A DNA stretch of 64,000 bases from Antitrichia curtipendula (lineage: Eukaryota; Streptophyta; Bryopsida; Hypnales; Leucodontaceae), in contig OX579637.1 of assembly GCA_951230915.1 (NCBI GenBank), forward strand, positions 33,976,001-34,040,000, in the 5' to 3' direction. Shown here one piece after another: positions 33,161 through 45,018 of the stretch (position 1 is the stretch's first letter; each line of letters begins with the position of its first letter). A program made the position numbers and the translations under genes. The notes beneath the pieces were generated by a model that made no database searches, was not told the origin of the DNA, and was given only the letters and a program-made list of their open reading frames with translations.

Positions 33161-33786
33161 GCGAGCCTGGACCAGGGAGCTTGTGAACTGCGAACGGGAA
33201 GTTTGTGAGCAGGGAGCCCCAAACTATAAAAAAATGAAAAAAATATCTCAAAATTCTTGTTTTCATTTATTTTTTTACTACTTATAATAACCGAATCATT
33301 TTTTCTACAAAAAAAGTAGAAAACTTACTATTTATAGTAAATTTTTGATACCTATGACCGTTTCTCCTATAACCGTGAAAATGGGAGAAAAAGATAAGGA
33401 CATGAAGAAAAAGGAAAAAGAATGGGAATGAAAAAAAATGGAATGGAAAAAAAGAAACTAAATCATAATAAAATTGAAAACAAAAGAGATAAAAATGAGA
33501 AGAAACAGGGAAAATTTATACCCAAAAAAGGTAATTTATTCATAACAATATATGGGTCACGGGATTAGAGATGGAAGATGGATTTTTCAACCATTCATAG
33601 TTTAGGAATAAAAATCACATGGCTCATGATACATTCTTTAAAATTGAATAAATACATAAGCAATGTCCATTTCATAATCATAAATTCATCTGAATGGAAA
33701 AAAGTAGAAATAAAAATACTCCGCATCCGAATGAAGTATACATAAGCACCTTCATGTGCCTATTACAAAACATTAATAATGCCTAC
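33161..33786. other. Interior part of MULE left TIR and 3' flank of its transposase gene
   Basis: The first 70 bases continue the MULE terminal repeat (GGGAGCTTGTGAAC, then TTTGTGAGCAGGGAG). The rest is A-rich, with no gene. The transposase pseudogene ends at 33787. Confidence 0.5.
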
Positions 33787-36700
33787 TCAAACTAGAAGTA
33801 GCTTCAACGAGTTGAAGCTATAATTTGGTGCATGAACGAATACATCGCCATGCATATCCATCTTGCAGAAGTACCTAAACAAGTAGTACAAGTGCTTGCA
33901 ATTCAAGTATTGCTGACGACCTCCAATTGCAGAAACAGCCATTTGTACGAAGTCTAGGCATGTGCATGTGGGGTACATACCCATTGTAATTCGATACACA
34001 ATTCTGTTGGGGTTGACCCTTGTCTCCAATGACACTATTGCACCTAATCCAGGAAACAGAGATAAGGTCACTCCCACGATTTGTCTGTTGATGTTGCCTG
34101 CACTCTCCCACTTGTTCCGTTGTTGGTGCATTTGCAATACACCAAATTGATTTGTTATTTTGCACCATTGGATACACATCTGCATTTGTTTGTGGGGGTT
34201 GATCATAGAAAACGCTCTCAAATACCTTAGACATTTTGAACAGTCGGCGTGGTGATAGTGCAGGTTGCTCTTTTAGACGAAAGCCTGCATGCTGCAGTAG
34301 CAAAGTCTTATTCCTACTAAGATTAGTCCCAGTCATAACAAGCCAAATCTCCGGCACATTAGGCCAATCAATGACCCACTTCCGCTTTGTGCCTTTTACA
34401 CATTTCTCAATGTCATCCCAACAAAACCAGAAGTTTGTAACCACTTCTCACTTACTCCCATATTCTTCCTTTCTCCTATGGTAGGTGGGAGTAGGGGTTC
34501 TTTTTTGTCCCCTTGCAATTTTGGCGAGGGACTTCATGTTAGAAATCTGTTGTTGAGCTTGACATTTTGTATTCGATTTGTGACTAATTCTAGCAATGTG
34601 CCACTTCAACGTGTCATAGTCACATTCAAATGCAACCGTGACATGGTGAGAAGTGTTGGCTACCGGCTCTCTATTTTTACCCTGTGAAGATTCCATAGAA
34701 GCTGAAATAGACCTTGTTCGAACCCGTGGCTGAGAAAAATTGACTTTGTCTGGACAATGCGAGTCTGTAGCATTGCCAATAGGTACATCCAGTTTCCTCT
34801 TGGTGCTTCTGAAAATTTCCTCTTCCTCCAAATGCGGTACTCAAGTTCCAATACCTTCTGATCTTGGTAGTGTATTTAAAGCTTCTACTATTTTCTTGGA
34901 TCTCCGCTTTGTCTAGCAGCTCTCAACTTCAATTCCCCCTTCAAGGGACCAGATCCACATGCATGTCTTCTCAAGTACGCACAAGAGTTCATCATTTGCA
35001 TCCATGCCCGGATACTGTCATCGACTGTGGCGTCAAACAAATTATTTCCTCAGTTCCCGGACATTTGAAGCCACTTATTATAAACGGTTTCAGACAAATT
35101 GCATGAAGGCATAACGGCCATCTCCTCCAAACTCAAGTTCTGAAAACGCCCCCCAACAAAAGGATTACCATGAGAAATTTCAGATTGGATGACGAAAGAA
35201 TTACTTCTAAACATGAATGACAGCTAAAATTCAACTGAACTCCAAAGGGTGCCTAGATGTCCACAACTAATTAAATATGGAATTGGAAGTCTCCCGCTCA
35301 AGCAATCTTCACTAGAAATGGACAATTTGATTTACCTAGCATGCCACCACTTACATTTTTGTTTATAATTTTTTAATTTTTTTCAGGATCTGAAAGGGGG
35401 GGTCAATGTGAGACCACCTCAACAGCCGTTGGATCCGACGGATGATCAAGCGATCTCAGCTTGACCCCTTCTTTTTGATATCCACCACAATTTTACTTTG
35501 TATTTTCTAAACCTTGACAGGCTTTTTGTATTGAGAACCTCTTTAACAGAACCAAACAATAAATATATTTAATATTGAAATCAAAAAATTCTATTTTCTA
35601 AACATTGCATTTAGCAAATTCTAGCTGCTTCATCTTTAAATCTCAAATTTCATTAGGCACTTACCATTTGCATGAAGCTGCCCCACTGTCGGTATCGAAA
35701 ATGCCAAAAAGCCAACCAGTGGTCTAACTGATGAAGTGCTTCTTCACTTGCAGCCCCCTATGATAACCACCAAGATCGAATCGCGAGGTAATATGTCTCT
35801 GCTTCCTCCATTGTCTTGGAATCTTTATACTGATTGCATAATCTACTGTGTTGTTGCTAGAATGCTTCTTTAATGTGTTTCTATGTGTGCTTCACAAGAG
35901 AAGTAGTCCAATGCAATAAACAAGTCCTCTCACGATTTGACATCTCATCACCAGACGACCCGCTACCAATCATAGACAATTTGCACCGCATTCCAGTTGG
36001 TCATAGCGCTACCTACCATGAATCCCTTGAAGTTGGGGTGTTCCACACCGTTACTTGACATCACAGAGTTCAAGCATCTCCAAAATAGGATTTGGATCTT
36101 CGTATATTCCGACTGCATGTCGCATGTTGAGATAGTCATGACCTTCTTGTAATGAGGTTCTAACACATGCCAAGCCATCGTAGTCCACTCCTTCACGCGC
36201 TTGACGTGGTCAAACATCATCCACGCATTTTGAAGATCACCTCCTGGCTGCATGCGTTTGACGAGGTCCACTCCGTTACCAGGTCCTTCGGTCAGCATCT
36301 TGAAGACGTACACCTTCTCTTTGCCTTGCCTAGGGAAGACATTATCATGTATGAACTCAAACTTTGATTCCTTCTTTATAGTCATGATGTTGTCGATTAC
36401 TCCTCCTCGGTTGTTTGAACAAAAAGATGAGATTATATTCCGGATGCTCGGACTGCTCAGATATTGGAAACAATCCATAATCTCTTCTAGTTCTTCTCCA
36501 CGCAACATGTCTTTTTCTCCCTCTCCGTTGTGAAACAAATAATCTGTTAGAAATTCTTTGCTAGCGGAAAGGCAATAGCGGAGTTGGTGGCAGTGGGTGT
36601 TTTGGCCACTTACTGGGCAATGAGTCCACATATTTTCCCTACTGAATCTCTATACACACCTTTAGCCATTGGATGACTATGATGGCCAAAATGAATAGCG

Positions 36701-37816
36701 GCCCTACTCATTTTTGAGTTCTCACTATAGCAATAGTAGATTCTAGCATCACATTTGCATAGGCATTTAGGTGTGACTTTCCAGACTTTGCACACTAGAC
36801 TGCAATCTTAGGAGGGTTGTCCCCTACAGCAAAAAGGAATTGTTGTGTAACTTATCCACTCTGATTCATTCTTCTTGGACGCTCTCAACAAGTAATCACA
36901 TTTGGGGTTCTCACAAATGAGGTGACTAGCGCAGTAAGACTTACGGAACTTCAAATTGTCGGTGTTTTGGATATTAGTGGTGACAAGCTTGCACCACGGA
37001 TGTCCGTCGTATTGCTTGTCCATTCCCTCCAAGTTGCATGCCCCCAACGATGAAGAAGAAGAGCGACATGGAAGCAGCTCGAAGACCACATCTCCATTGT
37101 AAGCTGCAGGTAAGAATTGCACTCGATGATGCTTCACGGTGTTCAGGTCCATTATTGAGAGTTCATTTCGAGAACAATGAACAGTGGCCTGTCTCTGTAA
37201 GCACTCGATGATGCTCACACAATCGACGGGTGTTAGATGCAATGGTGGACATAACAACGAAGCAGGGCTATGAGGTGGGGGTATCCGACACCAACCTCTC
37301 AATGTTAGCCACATGTTACACCTTTGCACTTGGCTGCTTCACAATAGCTAACTAAGGTGACGCTCCTTTTGATTTGCTTGACAATTCCACAATCATTTCT
37401 AACTTCTCAAGTTTCACTTGTCAGAGACCTATATGACTTGGTAGCACTGTGAATACTTCGCAAGGTGGACTAGGTGAAATTGGTTGAGATACATACGGCA
37501 TGTCCACTGTGGAATTATCAGATTGTTGACTTGCTATCTCAACGGACGTACCTCCTATGGACAGAGGAAGTCCATAGGCTATATCATTTCCGCAAAGGAG
37601 ATACCAATAATGTCCTTCTTCTCCGACAAACTTTGCAACGGGTGTAGACTGCTCTAATTCACAGGATTTTGACTTCCTTTCTTCTTCAACATAGATGGAT
37701 GACTCTACAAACTTAAACCAAACATGGAGGAGGTGACTAAAAAATATAGCAATACTTCCTTCACCTATCGGAAAAACAATAGGCACTTTGTGACCGTCAA
37801 CCCTAATGCAAGCCAT
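33787..37816 (-). pseudogene. Mutator-like transposase with SWIM zinc finger (decayed, multi-exon)
   Basis: Exon blocks read from right to left. MACIRVDGHKVPIVF (37816) opens the first. A block at 37329-36808 has LHLTPVDCVSIIECL, a Cys/His cluster (CASHLICENPKCDYLL) and KHHRVQFLPAAYNGDVVFEL. Next comes HHSHPMAKGVYRDSVGKI (36.7 kb). The DDE-region block 36631-35963 has VMTISTCDMQSEYT (first Asp) and FKGFMVGSAMTNWNAVQIVY, where the second Asp expected in an FMADSA-type motif is Gly. RERTCLLHW and WHFRYRQWG-like text lies at 35.9-35.7 kb. A C-terminal SWIM finger CTC...CKHLYYLF is at about 33.88-33.96 kb. Stops (36610, 35963 and others) and frame changes make it a pseudogene. Exon boundaries are approximate. 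The identification rests on the CDMQSE/NWNAVxIVYG pattern plus the SWIM finger. Confidence 0.7.
35396..35467. ncRNA. 72-nt hairpin H1 (GGGGTC...GACCCC)
   Basis: Outer stem GGGGTC/GACCCC, inner stem around CCGTTGGATCCGACGG. A member of a six-copy hairpin family inside the MULE-like element. It lies in a non-coding gap of the transposase gene. Whether it is transcribed is unknown. Confidence 0.45.
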
Positions 37817-38852
37817 GAAGAAATCAAAAGTGCTAGAATAAAAGAGAAGAGAAACAAAGAGACATTCAAATACACTGAAGACCGCTTGCTAATGTATTGA
37901 GGTATTCTACCAACTTTGTCTCTTATAGAACCCCAAAATTAATTAGGTAGTCAATATTGGAGTGCATTAAATCAACTGCTTACAAAAAATTGAGTGGTTG
38001 TTAGTCGCTATTCACTCTTGATGAACAGTACACAATTTAGTTTTGACAAAGATTTTAGGCGGACCAATTAAATATTCTTTACATGTACTTGTTTGAATAA
38101 TGAGTGCACCAATAGAGTTACAGAGTGATTCTATAATTGAGAAGTAGTATTAAAGAAATGACATTGCTGTTCATTACATTTGAAATGTAATTGAATTCTC
38201 TTCCCACCTTTGGCGACACATTAGACACTATTTATGTACCTAGTCGCATGAGATTTTCAATGGGCTAACCTTATATGATTTTAGTTGGCTGTTGTCAAAC
38301 TTGCAAGGAATGATGACACCAACCTTGGAGCGCGTACATTTTGGACACTCCATTGTGTGCCTGTCAATTTCCGAGGATTGAAGAGGAGAGGTAATGGTTG
38401 TTGTCTATGGAGATTCTAGATCCTACTCTCTATGTCATAATGGAAGTACGCCATCATTATCGGCAAAATTTGAAACTGTCAGCACAATAAATAATAGCAA
38501 GAGGTGGCGTGTCAAATTAGAGGTGGCAAGTGGGTAGTTAATATGCCGGGAAAGGCAAACTTGAGGTCACGTATATCTTCCCCTCTCCCCTTGCATTAGT
38601 AACCATACTTTGTGGCTTCCAATTATGTGAGCTCCTTTATGAGTAGAGAATGCTTTTAGTTCTGCTAGTGTGTTTACTTTGAGTTTTACAGGTCCTATTT
38701 GATAGATCTTCTAGCACCTCCGCATTCACCAGTGGCTTTACAACTTCAGTGTGGGCTGTGTGGCAGATTCAAGCTGTGAGTCTTAGAGTGATGTGATTAA
38801 GCGCATTTCATAGAGTTGCATAACTAGACAATAGCTCTTCTTTACTCAGTCC
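37817..38852. other. Divergent intergenic region, left part
   Basis: Lies upstream of the minus-strand transposase. AT-rich, with no supported gene. It should contain the transposase promoter, but no clear TATA box was identified. Confidence 0.4.
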
Positions 38853-39098
38853 ATGCTTTTGGAAAACGGGAGTGCTTCCTCTGTTGGTCCAAAACGCACG
38901 AGTCGGAAGAGAAAACAGAGAGCATTGTACTTCTCATCTTCAAGAGAATTGAGGAGGTCTAGGATAATGAAAAGCAGAAAGTCTAGTTCTAGAGCTTCGA
39001 AGTCTACATCGGGTGAACTACAAAAATCCCTTCGCTTTGAAGGAGGTACCGGCAGGGAGGAGAACGCCCAAGTCAGGTCCATGGAGGCAATACAATAA
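38853..39098 (+). other. Possible small coding exon, Arg/Ser/Lys-rich
   Basis: An 81-codon open frame (GPKRTSRKRKQRAL, KSRKSSSRASKSTSG) resembling a nuclear-localisation region. It lies upstream of, and on the same strand as, the ParB/methyltransferase-like gene, so it could be an early exon. There is no homology or splice evidence, and its reverse strand is also open. Confidence 0.2.
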
Positions 39099-39419
39099 GT
39101 TCTCGAATACATGATAAGTCCAGAAGCTGCTATTAGATAAGAAAGAGGTTATAGTGTAAGTCCCAAACTCTCAAACTCAGCATTATGCCATGGTTTTGCA
39201 TTGATTGTAGCTAAATGTATCTTAACAAGGACTTATCACTCATAGTGTTGGAGACTTAGAAAACTCTATTCATTTCTCTAAGTAAAATACGTTCATGTCC
39301 ACTGTTAAAAGACAAAGCCAATATTTCTTCTCATGTGAATAGTACTATATATTACAATACTAGAAACCCTTCTAAAAAAATGAAGCAAGAAATAAGGTTA
39401 CACTTTGTACTTTTTTGAC

Positions 39420-39790
39420 ACCTGCGCTACATGAACGCCACGGACGCGAGGCCCCCGCGGTGATCACGCCGAGGCCGTGATGCTTGGAGCAACGCGTGAG
39501 GCCCGCGACACATGGGGCCCCCAATGCACAACGCGCCAGACGCGTGATGTGCTTAAACGCGCGGCACATTACGCGCCTCTTGGCACCATTTCCATCACGG
39601 GGCGGCGGCGTCACGGTGGCCTTCTCAGATATGGGGCCCTAGGATCAAGGGCACTGCGGTGCTCCGGATTTCAGGGTGACGCAAACTCCGAAATCATGGG
39701 CGCCGCGGTGGTACGGATTTCAGGGCGGCTCAAAGCTCCGGAACTCAAGGACGCTCAGGGTTCCTCCATTGCAGTTGCCTTTCCCTGAGG
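39420..39790. promoter_or_regulatory. GC-rich, CpG-dense island in the middle of the MULE-like element
   Basis: Abruptly GC-rich with GCGCC, ACGCG and GGGGCCC words and short mirrored phrases (AACGCGTGAGGCCCGCG against CGCGCCAGACGCGTGATG). Open frames on both strands are a consequence of composition. It sits between two divergent genes and could be a bidirectional promoter. Confidence 0.4.
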
Positions 39791-39870
39791 CTACGCGACA
39801 TTCTTCTTGTCACTCACCCGCACATTCTTGTGTTTGACATAGCCGTCAACTTTGAATTTCATTCGTGCAG

Positions 39871-39965
39871 GTCCCTAAGATGAACCGAGGAGCTAGGTTG
39901 CAAACGCTTGAGGAGGGGACCGGGCAGCGCATCCAAAGCCCCGGAATGCTTACATACCGGAGAAA
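39871..39965 (+). other. Candidate first coding exon of the ParB/methyltransferase-like gene
   Basis: Bounded by an acceptor-like CAG (39868-39870) and a GTAGGT donor (39966). The ATG at 39880 gives MNRGARLQTLEEGTGQ...PGMLTYRRK in one frame. The neat boundaries and orientation suit the downstream gene, but the link is inferred. Confidence 0.35.
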
Positions 39966-40259
39966 GTAGGTGTGTTTTTGACGATTTTTTTGTGATTATG
40001 CGTGCATTTTATTTTGTGATGAATAGCACATATACACTCAGCCCCGCTCAGTGTTCTGCCTTTGATTGGGGCCGCGCACGTCAGTAGCTCCCAGCGTCCA
40101 CTTATAGCTCACTACGATCAAGCTCACCAGCTGCATCATGCCGCGCCCACTCCCTCCCACAGTCTCTCGCGGAGCAAACTTTCACCAGCAACAGCGCCCA
40201 ACGCCTACTCTCATCACTAGCAGCGCCCAACGCCAACGCTCACCTGAGTGCAAGTTTTT

Positions 40260-40331
40260 GGGGGTATGGCAGAGACGACCCAGGACCCCGTCAGATCCGA
40301 TGGTACCTCGGGTCCTCTCTTCTTCACCCTC
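40260..40331. ncRNA. 72-nt hairpin H2
   Basis: GGGGGTATGG... to ...TTCACCCTC with apex GTCAGATCCGATGG. It pairs along most of its length, for example ACCCAGGACC with GGGTCCT, and shares its apex with the other five hairpins. Confidence 0.4.
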
Positions 40332-40578
40332 TAAAATTAGCACCCTCCCAAAACGTTTTTACTCAGTCTGGAAGCTCAGCAGTAGAATGTGGCCGCGCCC
40401 ACCATTCTCCGCGCAGCGCTTACCATCTTTTCCCCGAGCAGCGCTCACAAGTAGCACGCAAGCGTCAAGGAGCACCCACGATCAGCGGGCACAAGCAACG
40501 CGCAAAAGACTGCGTGAGCTGCGCATATGAGAAGCCGCGCGCATCCACCCGGAAGTGAGTGCATCCACCTTGAATTTT

Positions 40579-40651
40579 GGGGGATGAGGCTAGGACTAAG
40601 AAGGACCATGTTGGATCCGACTGTGCTTTGGGTCCTCTCACCTTCACCCCC
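40579..40651. ncRNA. 73-nt hairpin H3
   Basis: GGGGGATGAGG...CCTTCACCCCC with apex GTTGGATCCGACTG and an inner pairing of AAGGACC with GGGTCCT. The flanking TTTT/AGAAA differ from the other copies. Confidence 0.45.
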
Positions 40652-41040
40652 AGAAACTAAGACGTCAAATCCTTCACCCTTAGAAAACGCTGAGAATTTG
40701 TGTAGTAAAGTCAGATATTTTTGTTCCCAAGACTGCCATGTGGTTATGCACATTCGGTGCCAATGGAGCGGAAGATTTGGAGGGCGGCCGTGGAGCTGCG
40801 CGTTGCATCTGCAAGGTGATTGTGGTAATGAAGGTGACTAGCGCTGCGCAGCAACTTGGTAACCGAGGTGATTCTGGATTCACAACCGATGTTGAGTGTA
40901 AGTAATGTGGTCAACGTCGCGAGAGATGCCAGTAACTGTCTGGCGCTGCCCATCATCAGAATGACCTCGTTGTCCGGGGTTGCGTATTAGCTGGTTGACC
41001 TTGTTTTCGTACGATGCGCATGATTTGGGTACCACATTTT

Positions 41041-41113
41041 TGGAGGTGAAGGAGAGCAATGCCAATGCACTGTTGGATCCGATAGGGTCCTGGCAAAGCG
41101 CTCCTTCACCCCC
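41041..41113. ncRNA. 73-nt hairpin H4
   Basis: TGGAGGTGAAGGAGAGC...GCGCTCCTTCACCCCC with apex GTTGGATCCGATAG. The outer arms GGTGAAGGAG and CTCCTTCACC pair perfectly. Inner TGCCA pairs with TGGCA. Confidence 0.5.
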
Positions 41114-41517
41114 ACAATCTGGTACTTAAACTATTTTGTCATGTTACCAAGTTCAATGAATCTCCTCATCCGCATTCATGTTGCTTTATCTATGCCTTTA
41201 CCTCTAGTTCATTTAGTCAAGGATCTCAATTCCTTGATGTCTCTTTTGGTTACATTCATATAAACCTTTTGTCCACTATTGCTTCTTATCTAGAAGTTAG
41301 TCTTATGTAATGTTTTCCATGTTTGCAAGTAGAGGAATAGAATTAATCTATATACGCCTTGAGCTAAGTATTCTAGTTTGATTTTTAGGCCAAACTTTTG
41401 TCTTCGATTCTTTCCTTATGAACATGACTTTACTACTCTCAATGTTGGCAATATAGTTGAGTATTTTTGAGATAATGTATTCTAGGAAGGATTTTCAACG
41501 TAAGTTACCACTTTTGT

Positions 41518-41589
41518 GGGGGTCTAGGTGAATCATGTTGGACATCCGTCGGATCCAACGGGTGTCCAAGGTGAGTCCACTTGACCCCC
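41518..41589. ncRNA. 72-nt hairpin H5
   Basis: GGGGGTC...GACCCCC with inner stem TTGGACA/TGTCCAA and apex CCGTCGGATCCAACGG. It lies upstream of the first large coding block of the ParB/methyltransferase-like gene. Confidence 0.5.
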
Positions 41590-44500
41590 AAAATTTTGTA
41601 CCCCTTTGGAGTTAAACACATTTGCTTTGTTATTTGTGTTTAAGATAGTAATTATTGTAGAAGAATGAGTTACAATGCTTGGCATATAATCCTTGGATTA
41701 CATCATAATGCATTGTATCAAATTTGATCATTAAGCATTAAAATATCAAAATTTTGATTCATGTGTATAATAAAGGGTCCATGGTGTTTATTCTTGTTCC
41801 ATTTTCTGTAAAGTAGAAATGCTTAGGGGTTTCTAATTCTTTCCACTTCTACTGGAATGATCCAAATTTGATTTTGAAGGATATTGTATTGTTCAACTCC
41901 TCAGCTCATTCATGGATCAAGTGTTTACATTGGCTTCTTGCCACAGGGTAGACTTACGGGAGAGACTGGAGGACAAACTGTAGCCTTCGTTGCAAATGAG
42001 GACATTGTTGCACAAGCAGTTGAGGGTAGCCCATCTGAGCCCGAGACTCCTGCAAACGCCAACATTGAGGTTTCAAGTGAGAAGTCGGATGACAATGATG
42101 ACAAAGAAGACTTGGTAAGCTTCAATGATGTTATAGAAGTTGTAGACTACGCGGCTGACCAACTAGATGAAGACTCTACTGCAAGTCATGTGTTAGGTCC
42201 CAAGGTCCGGAAACAAAAGTTTCCAGTATTTTCCCTTGAGAGCTCCGTGACTGAGTATACTTCGGAGGCGGCATCATCAGTTTCTGTGACACACATTGAC
42301 AAGACTTGTGGTTGTGCCACTAGTGACACATTTCCTAGGCACGAGGTGGTAGTCATCCATTTGAACTCGGGCTTTGCTACTAGTGTTGATATCCTTTCGG
42401 AGGGAGAGGACTCCAAATTTTCTATCACCTGTTAGACTTGTTTGTGACGGGCTTTCTCCTAGTGTGCTTAGGTATTTTTTGTATTCACTCTTAAATCCAT
42501 CTGTTCCAAGCTATATTATTTGAGACACTAATGCTTGTTATTCCAGATTTTTCATTATATAAACTGCGTACTCTAGTGTATGATTTATTTGCTTGAAACA
42601 TAAGTATTGAATTGAATTGTAGAAGCAGATGGAGCAGTCTCCTGTCACAGAGACTCAAGAGAAGTGGATACGTGAAACTCCGGGGACTGAAGACACTGAT
42701 CAACCCGACATCATGTTTGAGGAAGGAGATTACATGGAGGAGGATGTCATTGACGACAAGGAGAGTGAGCTTGTAGAGGATGAATTGCAACGTTTGAACA
42801 AGGTAAACTCTATGGCGACGATTGCGTCGCTGAGAATGAGACCTCACAACGTTTTTTGGCTCTAGATCCCGTTGTGCATACTGGTGTCCATGCCTATGGT
42901 CCGTCCCATTTTGGCATGTGACGTGAAGAAGCTAGAGCAAGAGTTTTACTATGGCTACCGAGAAGGAGCCGCTGTCTTCTATGTTTCCACAACAAACAAG
43001 GCCAGTGAAAGCATGGAGTTCACGGAGGAAGAGATGAGAGGTTGGGGACTGGTGTGGAAGAAAGCCAACGATGACTTTATGGAATATGTAAATGTGCATC
43101 CAGAGCTACAGATTTTGGAGAAGTCAAAGTTCTTTGTCTGTGACGGGAACCATCGTCTACTAGCGTGGATAAGTCACATTTCTTATCTACATGCAAATGA
43201 AGAGTCCTGGCACATTGCGGTGGATTGTATTATGCTCGAAACCAAAGGGAAGATAGAATTGGTCATGCAGATTATGCATGATTTAAATAAGTGAGTGTCT
43301 TTTCAAGAAACCCTTACCTTCAATTGTTTCAAATTCAAAATTGTTTAGCACATTGTTGGATTTCTTAACCAATGAGGGCAAAGCTAATCCATGTAGAGCA
43401 GTGATGTTTGAAATATCCCATATGGATTGATACCGCCAAATTGAACTAGTATATAATGCCTCATGTCTTGTGATCATACAAATTAGAAGGCATCCGAGAA
43501 CTATCAGTCACAATTGATAGTGATTGGAAGTTACCGGGTGCTCTTCTAATCTTTTGTTGAAATTGAAATGAAGTTTAAATTCTCAAAATTTGACAAAGTG
43601 TAGGTTTCCGGCACCGTAATTCTAATCAAAGTTTTTGAGATGTAGATCAACGGAGGACTTGCATGTAAAGACCAATCTGGTCCACACATTGTATCGTGTG
43701 CAGAAGTATGGTTGTTTGCCATTGCCAAAGTTTCTGGAGATGCTTAGGCCATCAGAAGTGAAGAAATGCACTGCCCAGGCAGGCAAAAAGACATGGTACT
43801 CAATGCCAATTGATGTTTTTACGGCTTTCATGTCTTGGGTAAGATTTGGATTGTATGCTTCTATAGTTTCAAGTAGATGCCAAGATTACCACAGTTTAAG
43901 TACTTATTGGAAATGCTAAATGAGAAGGCATTTCTTCATTGCAGCAAGAACTTGCTCTAGCTGCGGATGCTGCGGCACAGAGTTACCACAAGAGGACCCC
44001 ACCTAAGGACATTACCAAAGCTGGCATTGCAAATGCTATGCGACTGGGATCTAAAGAGAAGGCAAGGCAGTTGTACATAAAGATGGGCAAAATGTGTGCA
44101 ATGGCAAACCCTACTCACGGTTCTCAGTTCTTGCAAGAGGTGATTGCATATTTTGCCCCCATTTTCTTCTTGACTTTTAGACGTTTTGGAGTGCATTTTT
44201 TTCAGCAACTGAATGCCTTGATGTTGTGCAGGTGGAGAGGCATTGGACTAACTATGAGACTCAAGAGATGACACTTGAAAAGCTGCAACAGGTTGCTACT
44301 TGCAACACCACTCCAGAGCATAAGACTAAGTTCTTGAAGTGGTGGAACTCTTCGTTGCCATCTCGTGAGGCTAGAAAGTTTCCAGCAAAACCGGTTTCAG
44401 AGAATCATCTTGGCCCCTTTTTGAACAAATGTGTTTGGTATGCTGGGGTAAGGGCTTCTTTGTTGCTCATGAAATAAATTTCTAAATTATATAACGTTCA

Positions 44501-44946
44501 TGGTTTGAAAGAATTTTCATCACTTTGTCTTTTAACAAATGCTCTTGTAGAATTTGACATATAATGTTGTCACTTTCTTGAAGATTGAAGATGCAGTAGT
44601 GGAGTTCTACGAGAGAGTGGTGAGAGAGGACAATATGTCTATCAACATGATGGTCCCGCAAAATCCAGAGCCCCTAACGGATTATATGGAAGAATGGAGG
44701 CGCAAACTTTGGAATGAGGGATTCATGGCTTAGCTCAAAGGAGCAAATTATTTCAGAAAAGGTGACAGCTTTTCGACCTTTGAAGGTTCTAGTCACGCAG
44801 TTTGAAGAGTTCTTTTCCAATTAGTTACTCAAGACTTTCCATTTTTTAATTTCTGAATCCTTGAATGACTTGTTGCAACTGATTTTTTTTTAAAAGTCGT
44901 TTGTGCGCAACGGAACAGAAAAAAAACTATGCGTTGAACAAGATTT

Positions 44947-45018
44947 GGGGGGTCTGGTTGGTGCCTCCTAGACATCCGTCAAATCCGACGGCTGTCTAGG
45001 GGTACCAACTTGACCCCC
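44947..45018. ncRNA. 72-nt hairpin H6, intronic
   Basis: GGGGGTC...GACCCCC with long inner stem GTTGGT/ACCAAC and CCTAGACA/TGTCTAGG and apex CCGTCAAATCCGACGG. It lies in the intron between coding blocks at 44.76 and 45.22 kb. The stem sequence differs from H5 but pairing is kept. Confidence 0.5.

Noticed and set aside
39372..40956. Overlapping GC-rich open frames on both strands
   Set aside because: Open on both strands because of composition, no recognisable domain, and interrupted by the hairpin family; treated as non-coding.
35396..45018. tRNA genes (because of the 72-nt length)
   Set aside because: The sequences form one long hairpin and lack the A/B-box and cloverleaf pattern.
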